A DNA stretch of 48,805 nt, taken from positions 1 through 48,805 of the forward strand of contig MGHG01000016.1 in assembly GCA_001793095.1 (NCBI GenBank). The letters run 5' to 3'. Position numbers and translations under genes: made by a program. The DNA comes from Candidatus Woesebacteria bacterium RIFCSPLOWO2_01_FULL_39_23. Lineage in GTDB: Bacteria; Patescibacteriota; Microgenomatia; UBA8517. Position 1 is the stretch's first letter. Every line of letters begins with the position of its first letter. Below the pieces are notes generated by a model. That model was not told where the DNA came from, did no database searches, and saw only the letters and a program-made list of their open reading frames with translations. Below, piece by piece: positions 22,476-30,557 of the stretch.

Positions 22476-25349
22476 CTACTTTTTTGATTTGGAAGATTTT
22501 TGTGTTCTTTGTTTTTTAACTGGAGGTTCCGGGTTAGCAACTCGAAATCTGTTAACTATATAATATCCGATAACAAGTAACCCTCCGACAATTCCTAAGG
22601 TTATTTTTGTCCTGTCTTTAGCAAACTGCTTTATCTTATTTACAATGCTTGCGGGTGTCGGTGTAGGAGTTATGTCATCACCATTTTCTCCTAATACGCT
22701 TCCTTCATCAGTGGCCTCTAGGGTTTCAGCGTCTTCTTCGGGTAACGAGGTCACTTCTCCCTCGTTTTGGGTTGACGCGGCATTTGAGGTAATACTCACG
22801 GTCTCCGGATCGGCAACAATTCCTGAACCATTACCCGCCTCATCGATTGCTCTCACTGCATAATAATAATTCTTATTAGAATCCAGTCCGACATTATCCC
22901 ATGTCATGTCCGCTTCGGTTGCACCGCCGACTTCCCCGACTTTCGTTGTCCCATCAGCTGTAAACTTAGTTTCGGTTGATCGGTATATAAATACCCGACT
23001 GAAATCGTCGTTTCCCGGATTTTTCCAGTGCAGTCTGTAAAATCCCCCTGCAACTTTTTCTTTCCAATAACCGGAAACGGGATCAGGTCCGCTTCTGTCA
23101 ATAGTTGTGCTGGTCTCGTCAGTTGCTGTCCCTCCGTTTATCTCCACTTTGAAAAAATATTTTGCTTCTCCGGAATATACATCCCCTCCGCCGACCTGTA
23201 CCTGTCCTGAGGAACCGTTAATATCGCCATTCACCCGTCTCCATGTTCCGTCACCGTCTTTTCTTACAAAGAATCTGGCAATGACAGGATTTGCAGATAG
23301 ACCGGAATATGAAATTTCAAAAGAATCGGTTGTAATGTATTCGGGAAGCCTTTGAATAACTACCTTGTCCGCATAAGCATATGCGCCACGGAGGGATACA
23401 AACGTCAGAATTAATGCAGCTAAAGTTGTGACAACGCTTTTTGCGTATTTCTTTATGCTGGTCAATATCGCATCTTTCTGGTCTTCTAAACTCATAAATT
23501 TAAGCGCAAGCCCTAAAAGTAACATTATAAATAAAGCCAAAGATAAGTTTGTTTCAGAACCTGTTGCAGGAAGAATTTCAGTCGATGCTCCTAACACCTC
23601 TCCTCCAACACTAGTTGATATATCAACATGTAACCCTATATTTACCTCCGATGTAGCGGGATCAGACTCCACACTTTCTCCGTCACGTTCGCCATGCGCT
23701 ATTGCAACATTAGTGTATGTTCCATCCTTAAGATCACTATCTGTAGTAACATCGTAGGTTAATGTTTTATCCTCCTCTGTAGATAGAGAGCCGACATGCC
23801 AGTTTAAGGATCCATCAACAACTGTCGGGTCAGGAACTACTGTTCCATCAAGTTTAGAGCTACCGGATACGTAGTGGAAACCTCCCGGAAGAACATCTTT
23901 TATCGCGACGTTAAGGTCAGCATTTCCGGTATTAGTGACTGTCAATGTATAAGTTACCGTTATTCCGGCAGAAGCCGTATCCGGTGCGTTATTTGATTTT
24001 TCAATTTCAAGACTTAAAATTTCTTCTTCAGTCTCGGTATTACCAAAATTATAGAGAGGTTTTCTATCATAGTTTTCCGATTCCTCAGATGAAAAATCCA
24101 TAAGCACATTTACTGTATGACAACCGTCCGGGTATGTTTGGGTCCAGCCTTCCTGTTGGACTTCACAAACACTATAAATACCAGGTGTTAGTGGTTTGAA
24201 CCTGTATGCACCGTAATGGTTAGGATTATCAGATGTCGTTGTACTTTTTTCACCTTCATCCAAAGTTTGATTTCCGTTTTCATCTATAAATATAGTCCAC
24301 CCGGCTAAGCGCGGTTCGCACAAATCATCGGAATTCATTCCGTTTAAACCATCTGTTAAATTAACTTCACAATCTCTTTCACCATTACCGTTTTCATCAT
24401 GCCACTTGAATCCTTTGATCACTCCAACTGGTTCCTCTGTGGGTGTAGGTGTTGGAATCTCAGTCGGAGTTGGTGTCAGCTCATCGGTGGGTGTCGGCGT
24501 GGGTGTTTCTGTCGGAATCGGACAAGTACAGGACCAAACTGGTGGCGGGCATGTAATTCCACTCATCATTTGTTCTCCTTGGTCAAATCCGCAATCATAA
24601 TTCCTTTGACAATACGTTCTTTTCTCGTGCAGACAAGGATCGTCAAAATCCAATGTTGAACAGTCAAAACAACTGTATTCTAAGTTACAGTTGGGCGGAG
24701 TGGGTGTCGGTTCCTCGGCCGGAGTCGGTGTTTCAATTGGTATTTCGGTTGGGGTTGCAGTCGGTTCCTCGGTCGGAGTCGGTGTTAACTCTTCAGTCGG
24801 TGTTGGAGTTGGTGTAATACAGGTACCAAAGTAATCTTCTTCATGACCCGCTTGCGTCGTCCCATTTTCATTGAAATGTCCCCCGGGACCATAGACGGCC
24901 GGCCAAGGTAGTTCCAAAGTAACGTAGTTAGCAGGATCCTCTACCAAACCGGCTGCATGGCATATTGTTATATTATCGGGCACATCGGTTGGTGTCGCAG
25001 TCGGTTCCTCAGTCGGAGTTGCAGTCGGCGTTTCCTCTGGTGATGGTGTAACTGTCGGAGGGTTACACGGTCCCAAATAATCTTGTTCATGTCCTGCTTG
25101 CGTTGTTCCATTTTCATTGAAATGTCCCGCTTGTCCGTAAACAGCATTCCAAGGAAGAGTTAGGTCAACATAATTCGCAGGATCATCGGCTTGTCCCGCG
25201 ACATGACAGAAAGTAACAACTTCAGGTTTAACAGCAAGTGCCGTAGGTGCCGTTTGCATGTAAAGAGATATAGGAGCAACGAAAGTGTTTACTAAAAGTG
25301 AAACAGCGGAGAAAAATGAAAATATTCTATTTACCCTTTCTTTGAACAT
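22476..25349 (-). CDS. Large modular surface protein with internal LPATG, 957 aa
   Basis: A signal peptide covers about 1-38. Two near-identical modules (about 45-95 and 127-177; CHAAG...DPANYV...PW.AVYG..GHFNENGTTQAGHE) are joined by PT-rich linkers. Then come a Cys-rich segment, a Cna-B/SdrD-like domain (GVIKGFKWHDENGNGERD), a DUF11-like repeat (AGITVTYTLTVTNTGNADL), and the sorting motif LPATG at 593-597 followed by a hydrophobic helix. The sequence continues with a second signal-peptide-like segment (KKYAKSVVTTLAALILTFVS...AYA), an Ig/FN3-like region (700-850), a PT linker and a final helix with a basic tail. It resembles two surface proteins fused end to end. A sortase gene follows the upstream promoter region. 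Confidence 0.85.
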   Translation of the reverse strand: MFKERVNRIFSFFSAVSLLVNTFVAPISLYMQTAPTALAVKPEVVTFCHVAGQADDPANYVDLTLPWNAVYGQAGHFNENGTTQAGHEQDYLGPCNPPTVTPSPEETPTATPTEEPTATPTDVPDNITICHAAGLVEDPANYVTLELPWPAVYGPGGHFNENGTTQAGHEEDYFGTCITPTPTPTEELTPTPTEEPTATPTEIPIETPTPAEEPTPTPPNCNLEYSCFDCSTLDFDDPCLHEKRTYCQRNYDCGFDQGEQMMSGITCPPPVWSCTCPIPTETPTPTPTDELTPTPTEIPTPTPTEEPVGVIKGFKWHDENGNGERDCEVNLTDGLNGMNSDDLCEPRLAGWTIFIDENGNQTLDEGEKSTTTSDNPNHYGAYRFKPLTPGIYSVCEVQQEGWTQTYPDGCHTVNVLMDFSSEESENYDRKPLYNFGNTETEEEILSLEIEKSNNAPDTASAGITVTYTLTVTNTGNADLNVAIKDVLPGGFHYVSGSSKLDGTVVPDPTVVDGSLNWHVGSLSTEEDKTLTYDVTTDSDLKDGTYTNVAIAHGERDGESVESDPATSEVNIGLHVDISTSVGGEVLGASTEILPATGSETNLSLALFIMLLLGLALKFMSLEDQKDAILTSIKKYAKSVVTTLAALILTFVSLRGAYAYADKVVIQRLPEYITTDSFEISYSGLSANPVIARFFVRKDGDGTWRRVNGDINGSSGQVQVGGGDVYSGEAKYFFKVEINGGTATDETSTTIDRSGPDPVSGYWKEKVAGGFYRLHWKNPGNDDFSRVFIYRSTETKFTADGTTKVGEVGGATEADMTWDNVGLDSNKNYYYAVRAIDEAGNGSGIVADPETVSITSNAASTQNEGEVTSLPEEDAETLEATDEGSVLGENGDDITPTPTPASIVNKIKQFAKDRTKITLGIVGGLLVIGYYIVNRFRVANPEPPVKKQRTQKSSKSKK

Positions 25350-25367
25350 AGTCTAAAGTTAGCCCGT

Positions 25368-25396
25368 ATAGTACTATAAGCTATAGGTAATGTCAA
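25368..25396 (-). promoter_or_regulatory. Promoter and palindrome of the large surface protein
   Basis: On the minus strand a perfect TTGACA (25396-25391), 17 bases and TACTAT (25373-25368). The -10 box lies inside the 12-base perfect palindrome TATAGTACTATA (25367-25378), next to CTATAAGCTATAG, so a dimeric repressor could bind here. Confidence 0.6.
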
Positions 25397-25467
25397 TATT
25401 TATAAATGAAGCAAATCTCAAATACTATACGATAACTTATACTATTGTATAGTACGTGGGCATTAGT

Positions 25468-26151
25468 TCATTGAACTGATCTTTCAGCAAGAACAATCAA
25501 GCGCAGGAGAGTCGTGCCTGGAGGATAGCAAGTCTGAAGAGTCAGGGTATTTGCATTCTTCTTCAAGGTTCCCAGATATCCTACAGCCTCAGGATTTACG
25601 ATTTTTTTGTCATAAACACGATAGGTAAATTTCTGGTTTTTGTAATATAGAAAAACCTCGTCATTCGCTTCTAATTTTCCTAATAAATAAAATACGGCAT
25701 TGTAGCGACCGACGTTATAAAAAGCATCTGTCGAGTGGGCAAAAATATAAGTATTGCCATTTGTGCCCGGGAAGGCTGTTCCTTTAGCATGAGCAACGCC
25801 CTGTCGCAAAACCGGTAAAAATTCTGCTGGATTAAATGGATCCGTGTTCGCAAAAACAGGGGCTACTGCACCGATCTTTGGTATTACTATTGAAAAATCG
25901 AAATTCGGTGGGACAAGTTCCTTAACTGTCGTCTCACTCTCTGAAGCTGATTCTTTAACTGTATACGTCTTTTTGAATATATTTCTAAGAGCATAATTAG
26001 CTTCCTGTAACACTACCGGCCCGAAGGTAAAAAATAGACCTAACAGGGAAGTTAAGATTAATATATTGGCTAATAGGTTCAAAAACTTACCCTTCTGAGG
26101 TTGATTGTACAATTTTGTACTCAATTTTTTCCTTTTCACGACAATTTTCAC
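25468..26151 (-). CDS. Sortase (class D/E-like)
   Basis: An N-terminal membrane helix (about 25-48) is followed by a sortase beta barrel. The catalytic triad is visible: His139 in YIFAHS, Cys208 in LTLQTCYPPG, and Arg217 in TTLLRLIV. Start is GTG at 26151. It lies 118 bases upstream of the LPATG-bearing 957-residue protein on the same strand and is the obvious candidate to process it. Class assignment is tentative; a second sortase lies at 34695. Confidence 0.92.
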   Translation of the reverse strand: MKIVVKRKKLSTKLYNQPQKGKFLNLLANILILTSLLGLFFTFGPVVLQEANYALRNIFKKTYTVKESASESETTVKELVPPNFDFSIVIPKIGAVAPVFANTDPFNPAEFLPVLRQGVAHAKGTAFPGTNGNTYIFAHSTDAFYNVGRYNAVFYLLGKLEANDEVFLYYKNQKFTYRVYDKKIVNPEAVGYLGTLKKNANTLTLQTCYPPGTTLLRLIVLAERSVQ

Positions 26152-26192
26152 TGTTAAACAGTGGTTATTGTCAATATAAGCTATTTTTGGGA

Positions 26193-26924
26193 TTAATACA
26201 AACTCTGGATTCCCGTTATATCAGCAGTATCTAGATCTCTTTTACTGATTTCTCCGTAGTCCGAATAGCCGTACATCGTTACGGTAGAGCAGCTTGTATT
26301 GTAAATATCATCGAGTCCCCATCCGTGTCCCATCTCGTGTGTGGCAATGTTTTGCACATCCATTAGACTCGGATTATCTGACGCGTCTCCCCAGGAATAA
26401 AAGTTGTTAAAGAGAATGTCGAATTCAACTATTTCTCTCGTTTGGACAGGTCCTCCGAAATAGCCCCAAATATTGGTTACGGCGATAACTCCTTCATTAG
26501 GATAACTGGCGAATGACGTCTCGTTTCTACCGTCAGGTGCAGAATCGTCCCAATTTGCGGAATTATCTACTGTATAACCGCTATATAACTGAATATCGGC
26601 TGCGCTGTTCCAAGTTTCCTCTGAGGTATTTAGTGTACCGGTAATAAACGCCTGACTTAATCCATCATCGTTAGTGGTATTAACAAAGAGCGATTGAGGT
26701 AACTCTTTCCATTGAACGCCTTTGCCTAAAAATCCATAACAAGCCGAAGGTTTTGGTTTCCCTACGTCCGATGGTTTGGCAAAATTCTTTTTATAATGTA
26801 TAAAAGTAATTTTGCTTAAAGGACCGCGATCCAATCCCGGGGCATCTTCCTTAGCGATAACCGGTAAAACTAATAAAGCAACCAAGAAAGCTGAAAAAAT
26901 TGAAATAATAAATGATTTTTTAAT
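26193..26924 (-). CDS. Secreted matrixin-like zinc metallopeptidase with apparent ATT start
   Basis: A metzincin with the zinc motif HEMGHGWGLDD (HExxHxxGxxD) and a Met-turn SCSTVTMYGYSDYGEISKRDL, ending at the usual C-terminal helix (DTADITGIQSLY). The longest frame with a common start begins at TTG (26885), inside the signal peptide's hydrophobic core. Upstream codons in the same frame give KKSFIISIFSAF, a proper signal peptide. They begin at ATT (26924), 9 bases after AGG in AAGAAGGTGAG, with a stop further up. I take ATT as the start (244 residues). It probably trims or turns over surface proteins of the island. Confidence 0.8.
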   Translation of the reverse strand: MKKSFIISIFSAFLVALLVLPVIAKEDAPGLDRGPLSKITFIHYKKNFAKPSDVGKPKPSACYGFLGKGVQWKELPQSLFVNTTNDDGLSQAFITGTLNTSEETWNSAADIQLYSGYTVDNSANWDDSAPDGRNETSFASYPNEGVIAVTNIWGYFGGPVQTREIVEFDILFNNFYSWGDASDNPSLMDVQNIATHEMGHGWGLDDIYNTSCSTVTMYGYSDYGEISKRDLDTADITGIQSLY

Positions 26925-27184
26925 TTTTACTCACCTTCTTTCTTTAAGTACATATATTCTGCCTAACTTCAAAGCGAAAGTCAAAAGCAGTTTAAGTCTA
27001 ACAAGCATTACTCTAGGATGTATGTTATATATCTCACAAGTGTACGATAGATAATAAATGGAGTAAAACCACCCTTTCAAACTGAGATATATCACAGTTA
27101 AGAAAAGCAAACTAAATGAAACCGCAAATAAACTACCACGGCATTAATTCTGTTGTATTCTAAATATGAGGCTAAAATTGGATA
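26925..27184. other. 260-base gap upstream of the metallopeptidase
   Basis: It holds the AAGAAGGTGAG ribosome site (26930-26940). Otherwise it is AT-rich text in which I see no gene, convincing terminator or strong promoter. Confidence 0.4.
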
Positions 27185-27436
27185 TTACTCGTCATCAACA
27201 TCAGCACCAAATAAGTCTGCCACTTTTTGCCAAAAATTTCGATCTGCAGTAACTCGTTTATACTCTATTCCATACCTCGCAGCATAAGCCTCCATAACTT
27301 TATCCCATATGATCTGTTCTCTTGGTGACAATAAATCTCTTGACAGCTGCATATTATCAAAAATCTCCCTAGGACTGTGAGGTTTTAAATCCGGGTAATA
27401 GAGTCCTTGTACTTCTCGCTGTTCAGTATTCGTCAT
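27185..27436 (-). CDS. Small soluble protein, paralogue of the one at 28861
   Basis: 83 residues with no signal peptide. It shares with the 85-residue protein at 28861 the pattern MTN..., RD..SPR, then A.R.GI.Y.RVT and WQK near the end. The pair flank the RTX gene within one overlapping operon. The family is not one I recognise. A cytoplasmic helper role in expression or secretion of the RTX/TasA-like proteins is a guess from position. Confidence 0.65.
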   Translation of the reverse strand: MTNTEQREVQGLYYPDLKPHSPREIFDNMQLSRDLLSPREQIIWDKVMEAYAARYGIEYKRVTADRNFWQKVADLFGADVDDE

Positions 27437-27462
27437 ATCTTTATTCTTAGATAGGGTTTGTT

Positions 27463-27777
27463 TTAGTTAGTTCTTTTTCCTTTTAATCGCTCTTCTTCTC
27501 GATTTAGTACAGACTGGGCTTTATCTTGAAACCTTTCTATATAAACTCTTGCTTTCCTTACTAAATTTTCATCTAACTTATAACCCAATTCCTCTGCTCT
27601 GACTAGGTCATCCATAAGCGAAGTTACTGCGTTAGCTATTTTCAGACTGCTTTCATCTCCAACTACACGCATTGACTTTTCTATAATTCCGATTTCTAAA
27701 CTAATCAGACTCCCAAAAGCCGCTTGCTTTTTTAAACCAGTTTTAGTTAATTTCCTCTCCGCATTCATAGTATTCAA
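27463..27777 (-). CDS. Small helical protein downstream of the RTX gene, 104 aa
   Basis: Predicted all-helical and charged (SLEIGIIEKSMRVVGDESSL, then RKARVYIERFQDKAQSV), with no membrane segment. Its ATG overlaps the TGA of the RTX gene (ATGA), so it is translationally coupled. The family is not recognised. It resembles in size and helix content the 107-residue protein at 34287, but I see no clear sequence match. Confidence 0.6.
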   Translation of the reverse strand: MNTMNAERKLTKTGLKKQAAFGSLISLEIGIIEKSMRVVGDESSLKIANAVTSLMDDLVRAEELGYKLDENLVRKARVYIERFQDKAQSVLNREEERLKGKRTN

Positions 27778-28871
27778 AGTTCGCAGAAGTGAATCGTTTC
27801 GCCGTTAATACACTCATCACTTCCTGAGTTGCCGTTAAGATAATCGCTCTCAGATCCGCCATCAAGAAAGTCGTCGCTATTTCCGCCCGTGATAGTATCA
27901 TTATCTGCCTCTCCATAAAGCTTATCTCTTCCCGCTTCACCTCGGATTGTATCATTACCGCCTCCTCCATAAATTAAATCTTCTCCCGTATATCCACGTA
28001 AATCGTCATTACCACCCTCCCCGTAAATTACATCATCGTTGCTTCCTCCGTCTATGTTATCATTTCCACTTCCGCCGTAGATAAGATCTTTTCCCGATGC
28101 TCCTTGAATTTTATCATTTCCACTCCCTCCTAAAATACTATCGTCTCCGGGACCGCCTTCCAGATGATCATTTCCCTCGCCGCCTATTATACAATCATCA
28201 CCGCTTAAGCCTTTAATACGGTCATTACCACCGTGGCCGATTATTAAATCACTTTCATTTGTTCCGGTCAATCTTTCACTGTCTTCCGTTCCCTCGATCA
28301 CCGAAGTAGGACAGAGATGAGCGCATTCAGGCGGTAACTGCTCTATCGGAATCTGTGCTGACCATATAATGTCAAAAATAACCAAAGCAAGTTGGTATTC
28401 ATTTCCCGATGGTGAGGGAAACTTAACCTTCACCCTATAGCTTTTATCGCTACCGGCGGGAATATTGCCCAAGACAAAGGGAGAAGATTCATCCAAAAAA
28501 TTCTGGACAGTTTTAAAACCGGTTGTTCCTCCATAAATATCCGGTCCTCCCACCTCGCCCATGATAATCTCCAAAATATCGGCAAAGTCTTTTTCTTCAT
28601 CAACAAAAACACTTTTCATCGTTACGTCCAAAGAATTGCTATAGACATTTATAACCTTAAACGTCTTCTCTACTTCATCTCCGGGAAGCATATTTGTGAC
28701 GTAGAAAACGGGCACGGGTGGAGCATTACCGTTATAAGTAACCTGGATTAAATCAACCGCTGAAACATTATTTATCCTCTTCTCTTTATAGATATAAATA
28801 CTTCCAGCGATTACAAAAGGCAAAAGCAATAATATTAATAATCTTCTATAATGCTTAATGTTAATCTTCAT
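27774..28871 (-). CDS. Secreted protein with camelysin-like N-domain and RTX repeats, 365 aa
   Basis: An N-terminal helix (RRLLILLLLPFVIAGSIYIY) leads to a domain at about 35-185 with MLPGDEVEKTFKVIN, typical of TasA/camelysin-type sandwiches. Residues about 192-352 are roughly fifteen nonapeptide repeats of the calcium-binding RTX type (GGxGNDxIxG: GGEGNDHLE, GGSGNDKIQ, GGGGNDTIR), ending ECINGETIHFCEL. RTX repeats fold on calcium outside the cell. No type I secretion genes are near, and the N-terminal helix suggests Sec export. It overlaps its neighbours on both sides (11 and 4 bases). Confidence 0.85.
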   Translation of the reverse strand: MKINIKHYRRLLILLLLPFVIAGSIYIYKEKRINNVSAVDLIQVTYNGNAPPVPVFYVTNMLPGDEVEKTFKVINVYSNSLDVTMKSVFVDEEKDFADILEIIMGEVGGPDIYGGTTGFKTVQNFLDESSPFVLGNIPAGSDKSYRVKVKFPSPSGNEYQLALVIFDIIWSAQIPIEQLPPECAHLCPTSVIEGTEDSERLTGTNESDLIIGHGGNDRIKGLSGDDCIIGGEGNDHLEGGPGDDSILGGSGNDKIQGASGKDLIYGGSGNDNIDGGSNDDVIYGEGGNDDLRGYTGEDLIYGGGGNDTIRGEAGRDKLYGEADNDTITGGNSDDFLDGGSESDYLNGNSGSDECINGETIHFCEL

Positions 28872-29118
28872 GTGTTTCGGCTGTGAGAAAATTTTTTATT
28901 TTCTGCCATAAGCCTGGTTCTACAGTTACCCTTTCGTATACTATTCCGTTTCGTTTAGCAAAAGACGCCAGAGCTTGATCCAAAATAACTCTTAGCCTGG
29001 GAGAAGAAGCATCTCTCCAAATCCTAAGCTCTTCAAATACTTTTTCTGCGTTAGGTCGTTTATTCTCCAGAATATGCATTTGAGAATTTGTACCTCCCGG
29101 TATTTCAGCGTTTGTCAT
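28861..29118 (-). CDS. Small soluble protein, paralogue of the one at 27185
   Basis: 85 residues, hydrophilic and helical, sharing RDASSPRLRVILDQALASFA and GIVYERVT...LWQK with the 83-residue protein at 27185. Its ATG overlaps the signal peptidase stop (ATGA) and its end overlaps the RTX start by 11 bases, so ribosomes probably pass through all three. Function unknown. Confidence 0.7.
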   Translation of the reverse strand: MTNAEIPGGTNSQMHILENKRPNAEKVFEELRIWRDASSPRLRVILDQALASFAKRNGIVYERVTVEPGLWQKIKNFLTAETHED

Positions 29119-30509
29119 AATCCTGGCTGTGGTGTAACTCTTACAGTAAAATCACTCGGTTCAAAATCACCTCCAAATTTAGTATCTTTCCCATCGGGAT
29201 CCCGCTCAAGAGATTGATTAAGTGCCGGATCCGGATTAGGTCCACCTCCATCATTCCACCGTACATCATCTATGACCGCGTCACCTTGAGCTGGGTCGAG
29301 TAATTGCAGATGGCCGAAGTCAATATTTAACTGACCGCCTAGATTTGCTGTAATAACTCCATTATTTTGATAACATTTATTTGCTCCCCAAATACTTTCC
29401 GAATGCGCCAAAAGCGCAAGACCACCCGACGGAACATCTATATTACCTGCAGAAACAAGGTCTATTACATTTGTTCCATCGGTAATTTTAAAATTCTTCA
29501 AATTAACACTATTCGGAAAACCATTATATATTTCCAGCCACTGTGCTTCTGTTTGACCCTGGGAACAGGAAGAATCGGGTAGGACTTCATTAATTACCAA
29601 GGTTTGGGCGATTTGCGGGGGGGTCGGCGTTGGCGGCGTGGGCGTTGGAGTTCCGAAAGAACTGGCTGCCTGAAAAACATTTCCCACAGAGTCTTCTTTA
29701 TCAAAGAAAAAGGAGCTTGATAGCGCCGCAAAAACTAAAAAAGCCCCGAATATTGGAATTACAACCGCAGCTTTTAGTACTCCCCGCTGATTCCTATGCA
29801 ATAAGTTTACTTGACTTCTTTTTTCTTTCCTTCTAATTGATTTAACCCCTGTTACTAACAGACCAACTAACATTCTCAACTCCTCATAAATAATTATTGT
29901 TGCGGGAACAATTACAAAAAGGATAAACCCGTAAGGCTTCCTTGCATAATCAGCAAGATAACCCAAATAAGGAAGGTTAACGGTAACTTTTCCAATAATA
30001 TCGGAGTTCTTTACCTGCCAGGTATCAAAATCTTCATTTGCATCCCCCGACGTCATATAAACCGGTTCCTTATCTATACCTTCGGGGTAGAGCTTGAAAT
30101 CGATTCTGTGGGTAATAACATTTTTCTTATTGTCATGCAAAGTAAAGCTCACAACATCTCCTTCAGAATAATTATCTATTGGAGATACAATAACTATACT
30201 TCCTGTTTTCACAGCCGGCGCCATCGAACCGGACTGGACAATATACGCCCTCGGAAATTTTTTGACAAGCCCTTCGGCTCTGAGCTCAGGGTCGAAGAGG
30301 TCAGACCCTGTCAGGGAAGAAATGTTTGGTTTTGCCAGCGTCAGAACAAAATAAGTGCTGAAAGTCAGAAACACCAGCAAAGCAATTACCCCAAAAGTAT
30401 AAATAGAGTATTTAACAACTTTATTTTTAAACATCTTTTTGATTAAACTACTTTCTTGACACGGCACAATACTGGATGTGTCAAGCCAATCCTCACCACG
30501 CATGTCCAA
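29115..30509 (-). CDS. ER-type signal peptidase I (SipW-like) fused to a substrate-like lamin-tail module
   Basis: Residues 32-58 are a membrane anchor. The peptidase domain follows, with Ser95 in VQSGSMAP, His134 in VITHRI and Asp156 in TSGDANED. This is the Ser-His-Asp set of SipW and eukaryotic/archaeal signal peptidases rather than Ser-Lys. Two hydrophobic segments lie at about 193-222. Then residues 240-284 look like a SipW substrate N-terminus (VLKAAVVIPIFGAFLVF, then SSSFFFDKEDSVGNVFQAAS), matching the adjacent TasA-like proteins. A PT linker and a lamin-tail domain (LVINEVLPDSS...AQWLEIYN) end it. The start may instead be ATG 30434 (MFKNKVVKYS). Enzyme and client are thus one chain. 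Confidence 0.88.
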   Translation of the reverse strand: MDMRGEDWLDTSSIVPCQESSLIKKMFKNKVVKYSIYTFGVIALLVFLTFSTYFVLTLAKPNISSLTGSDLFDPELRAEGLVKKFPRAYIVQSGSMAPAVKTGSIVIVSPIDNYSEGDVVSFTLHDNKKNVITHRIDFKLYPEGIDKEPVYMTSGDANEDFDTWQVKNSDIIGKVTVNLPYLGYLADYARKPYGFILFVIVPATIIIYEELRMLVGLLVTGVKSIRRKEKRSQVNLLHRNQRGVLKAAVVIPIFGAFLVFAALSSSFFFDKEDSVGNVFQAASSFGTPTPTPPTPTPPQIAQTLVINEVLPDSSCSQGQTEAQWLEIYNGFPNSVNLKNFKITDGTNVIDLVSAGNIDVPSGGLALLAHSESIWGANKCYQNNGVITANLGGQLNIDFGHLQLLDPAQGDAVIDDVRWNDGGGPNPDPALNQSLERDPDGKDTKFGGDFEPSDFTVRVTPQPGL

Positions 30510-30516
30510 CCACGTT

Positions 30517-30556
30517 TCACACCAGGTGTGGTCGAGTTCATCACACCTGGTGTGTA
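30517..30556. repeat. Two-armed REP-like palindrome, copy 1
   Basis: CACACCAGGTGTG, an 11-base spacer with CGAGT, and CACACCTGGTGTG. The arms are exact reverse complements and each is also nearly self-palindromic. Copy 2 at 45736-45775 has the same 37-base layout on the other strand. It lies between the signal peptidase and the TasA-like gene upstream. Confidence 0.75.
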
Positions 30557-30557
30557 T

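Noticed and set aside
22645-24600. Plus-strand ORFs rich in GVGVGV opposite the PT-rich linkers (also near 35361 and 41925)
   Set aside because: They are antisense images of Pro-Thr repeats in real minus-strand genes and have no ribosome sites or family features.
26925-27184. Possible tRNA or small RNA in this gap
   Set aside because: No cloverleaf, T-loop sequence or stable hairpin with T-run could be found.
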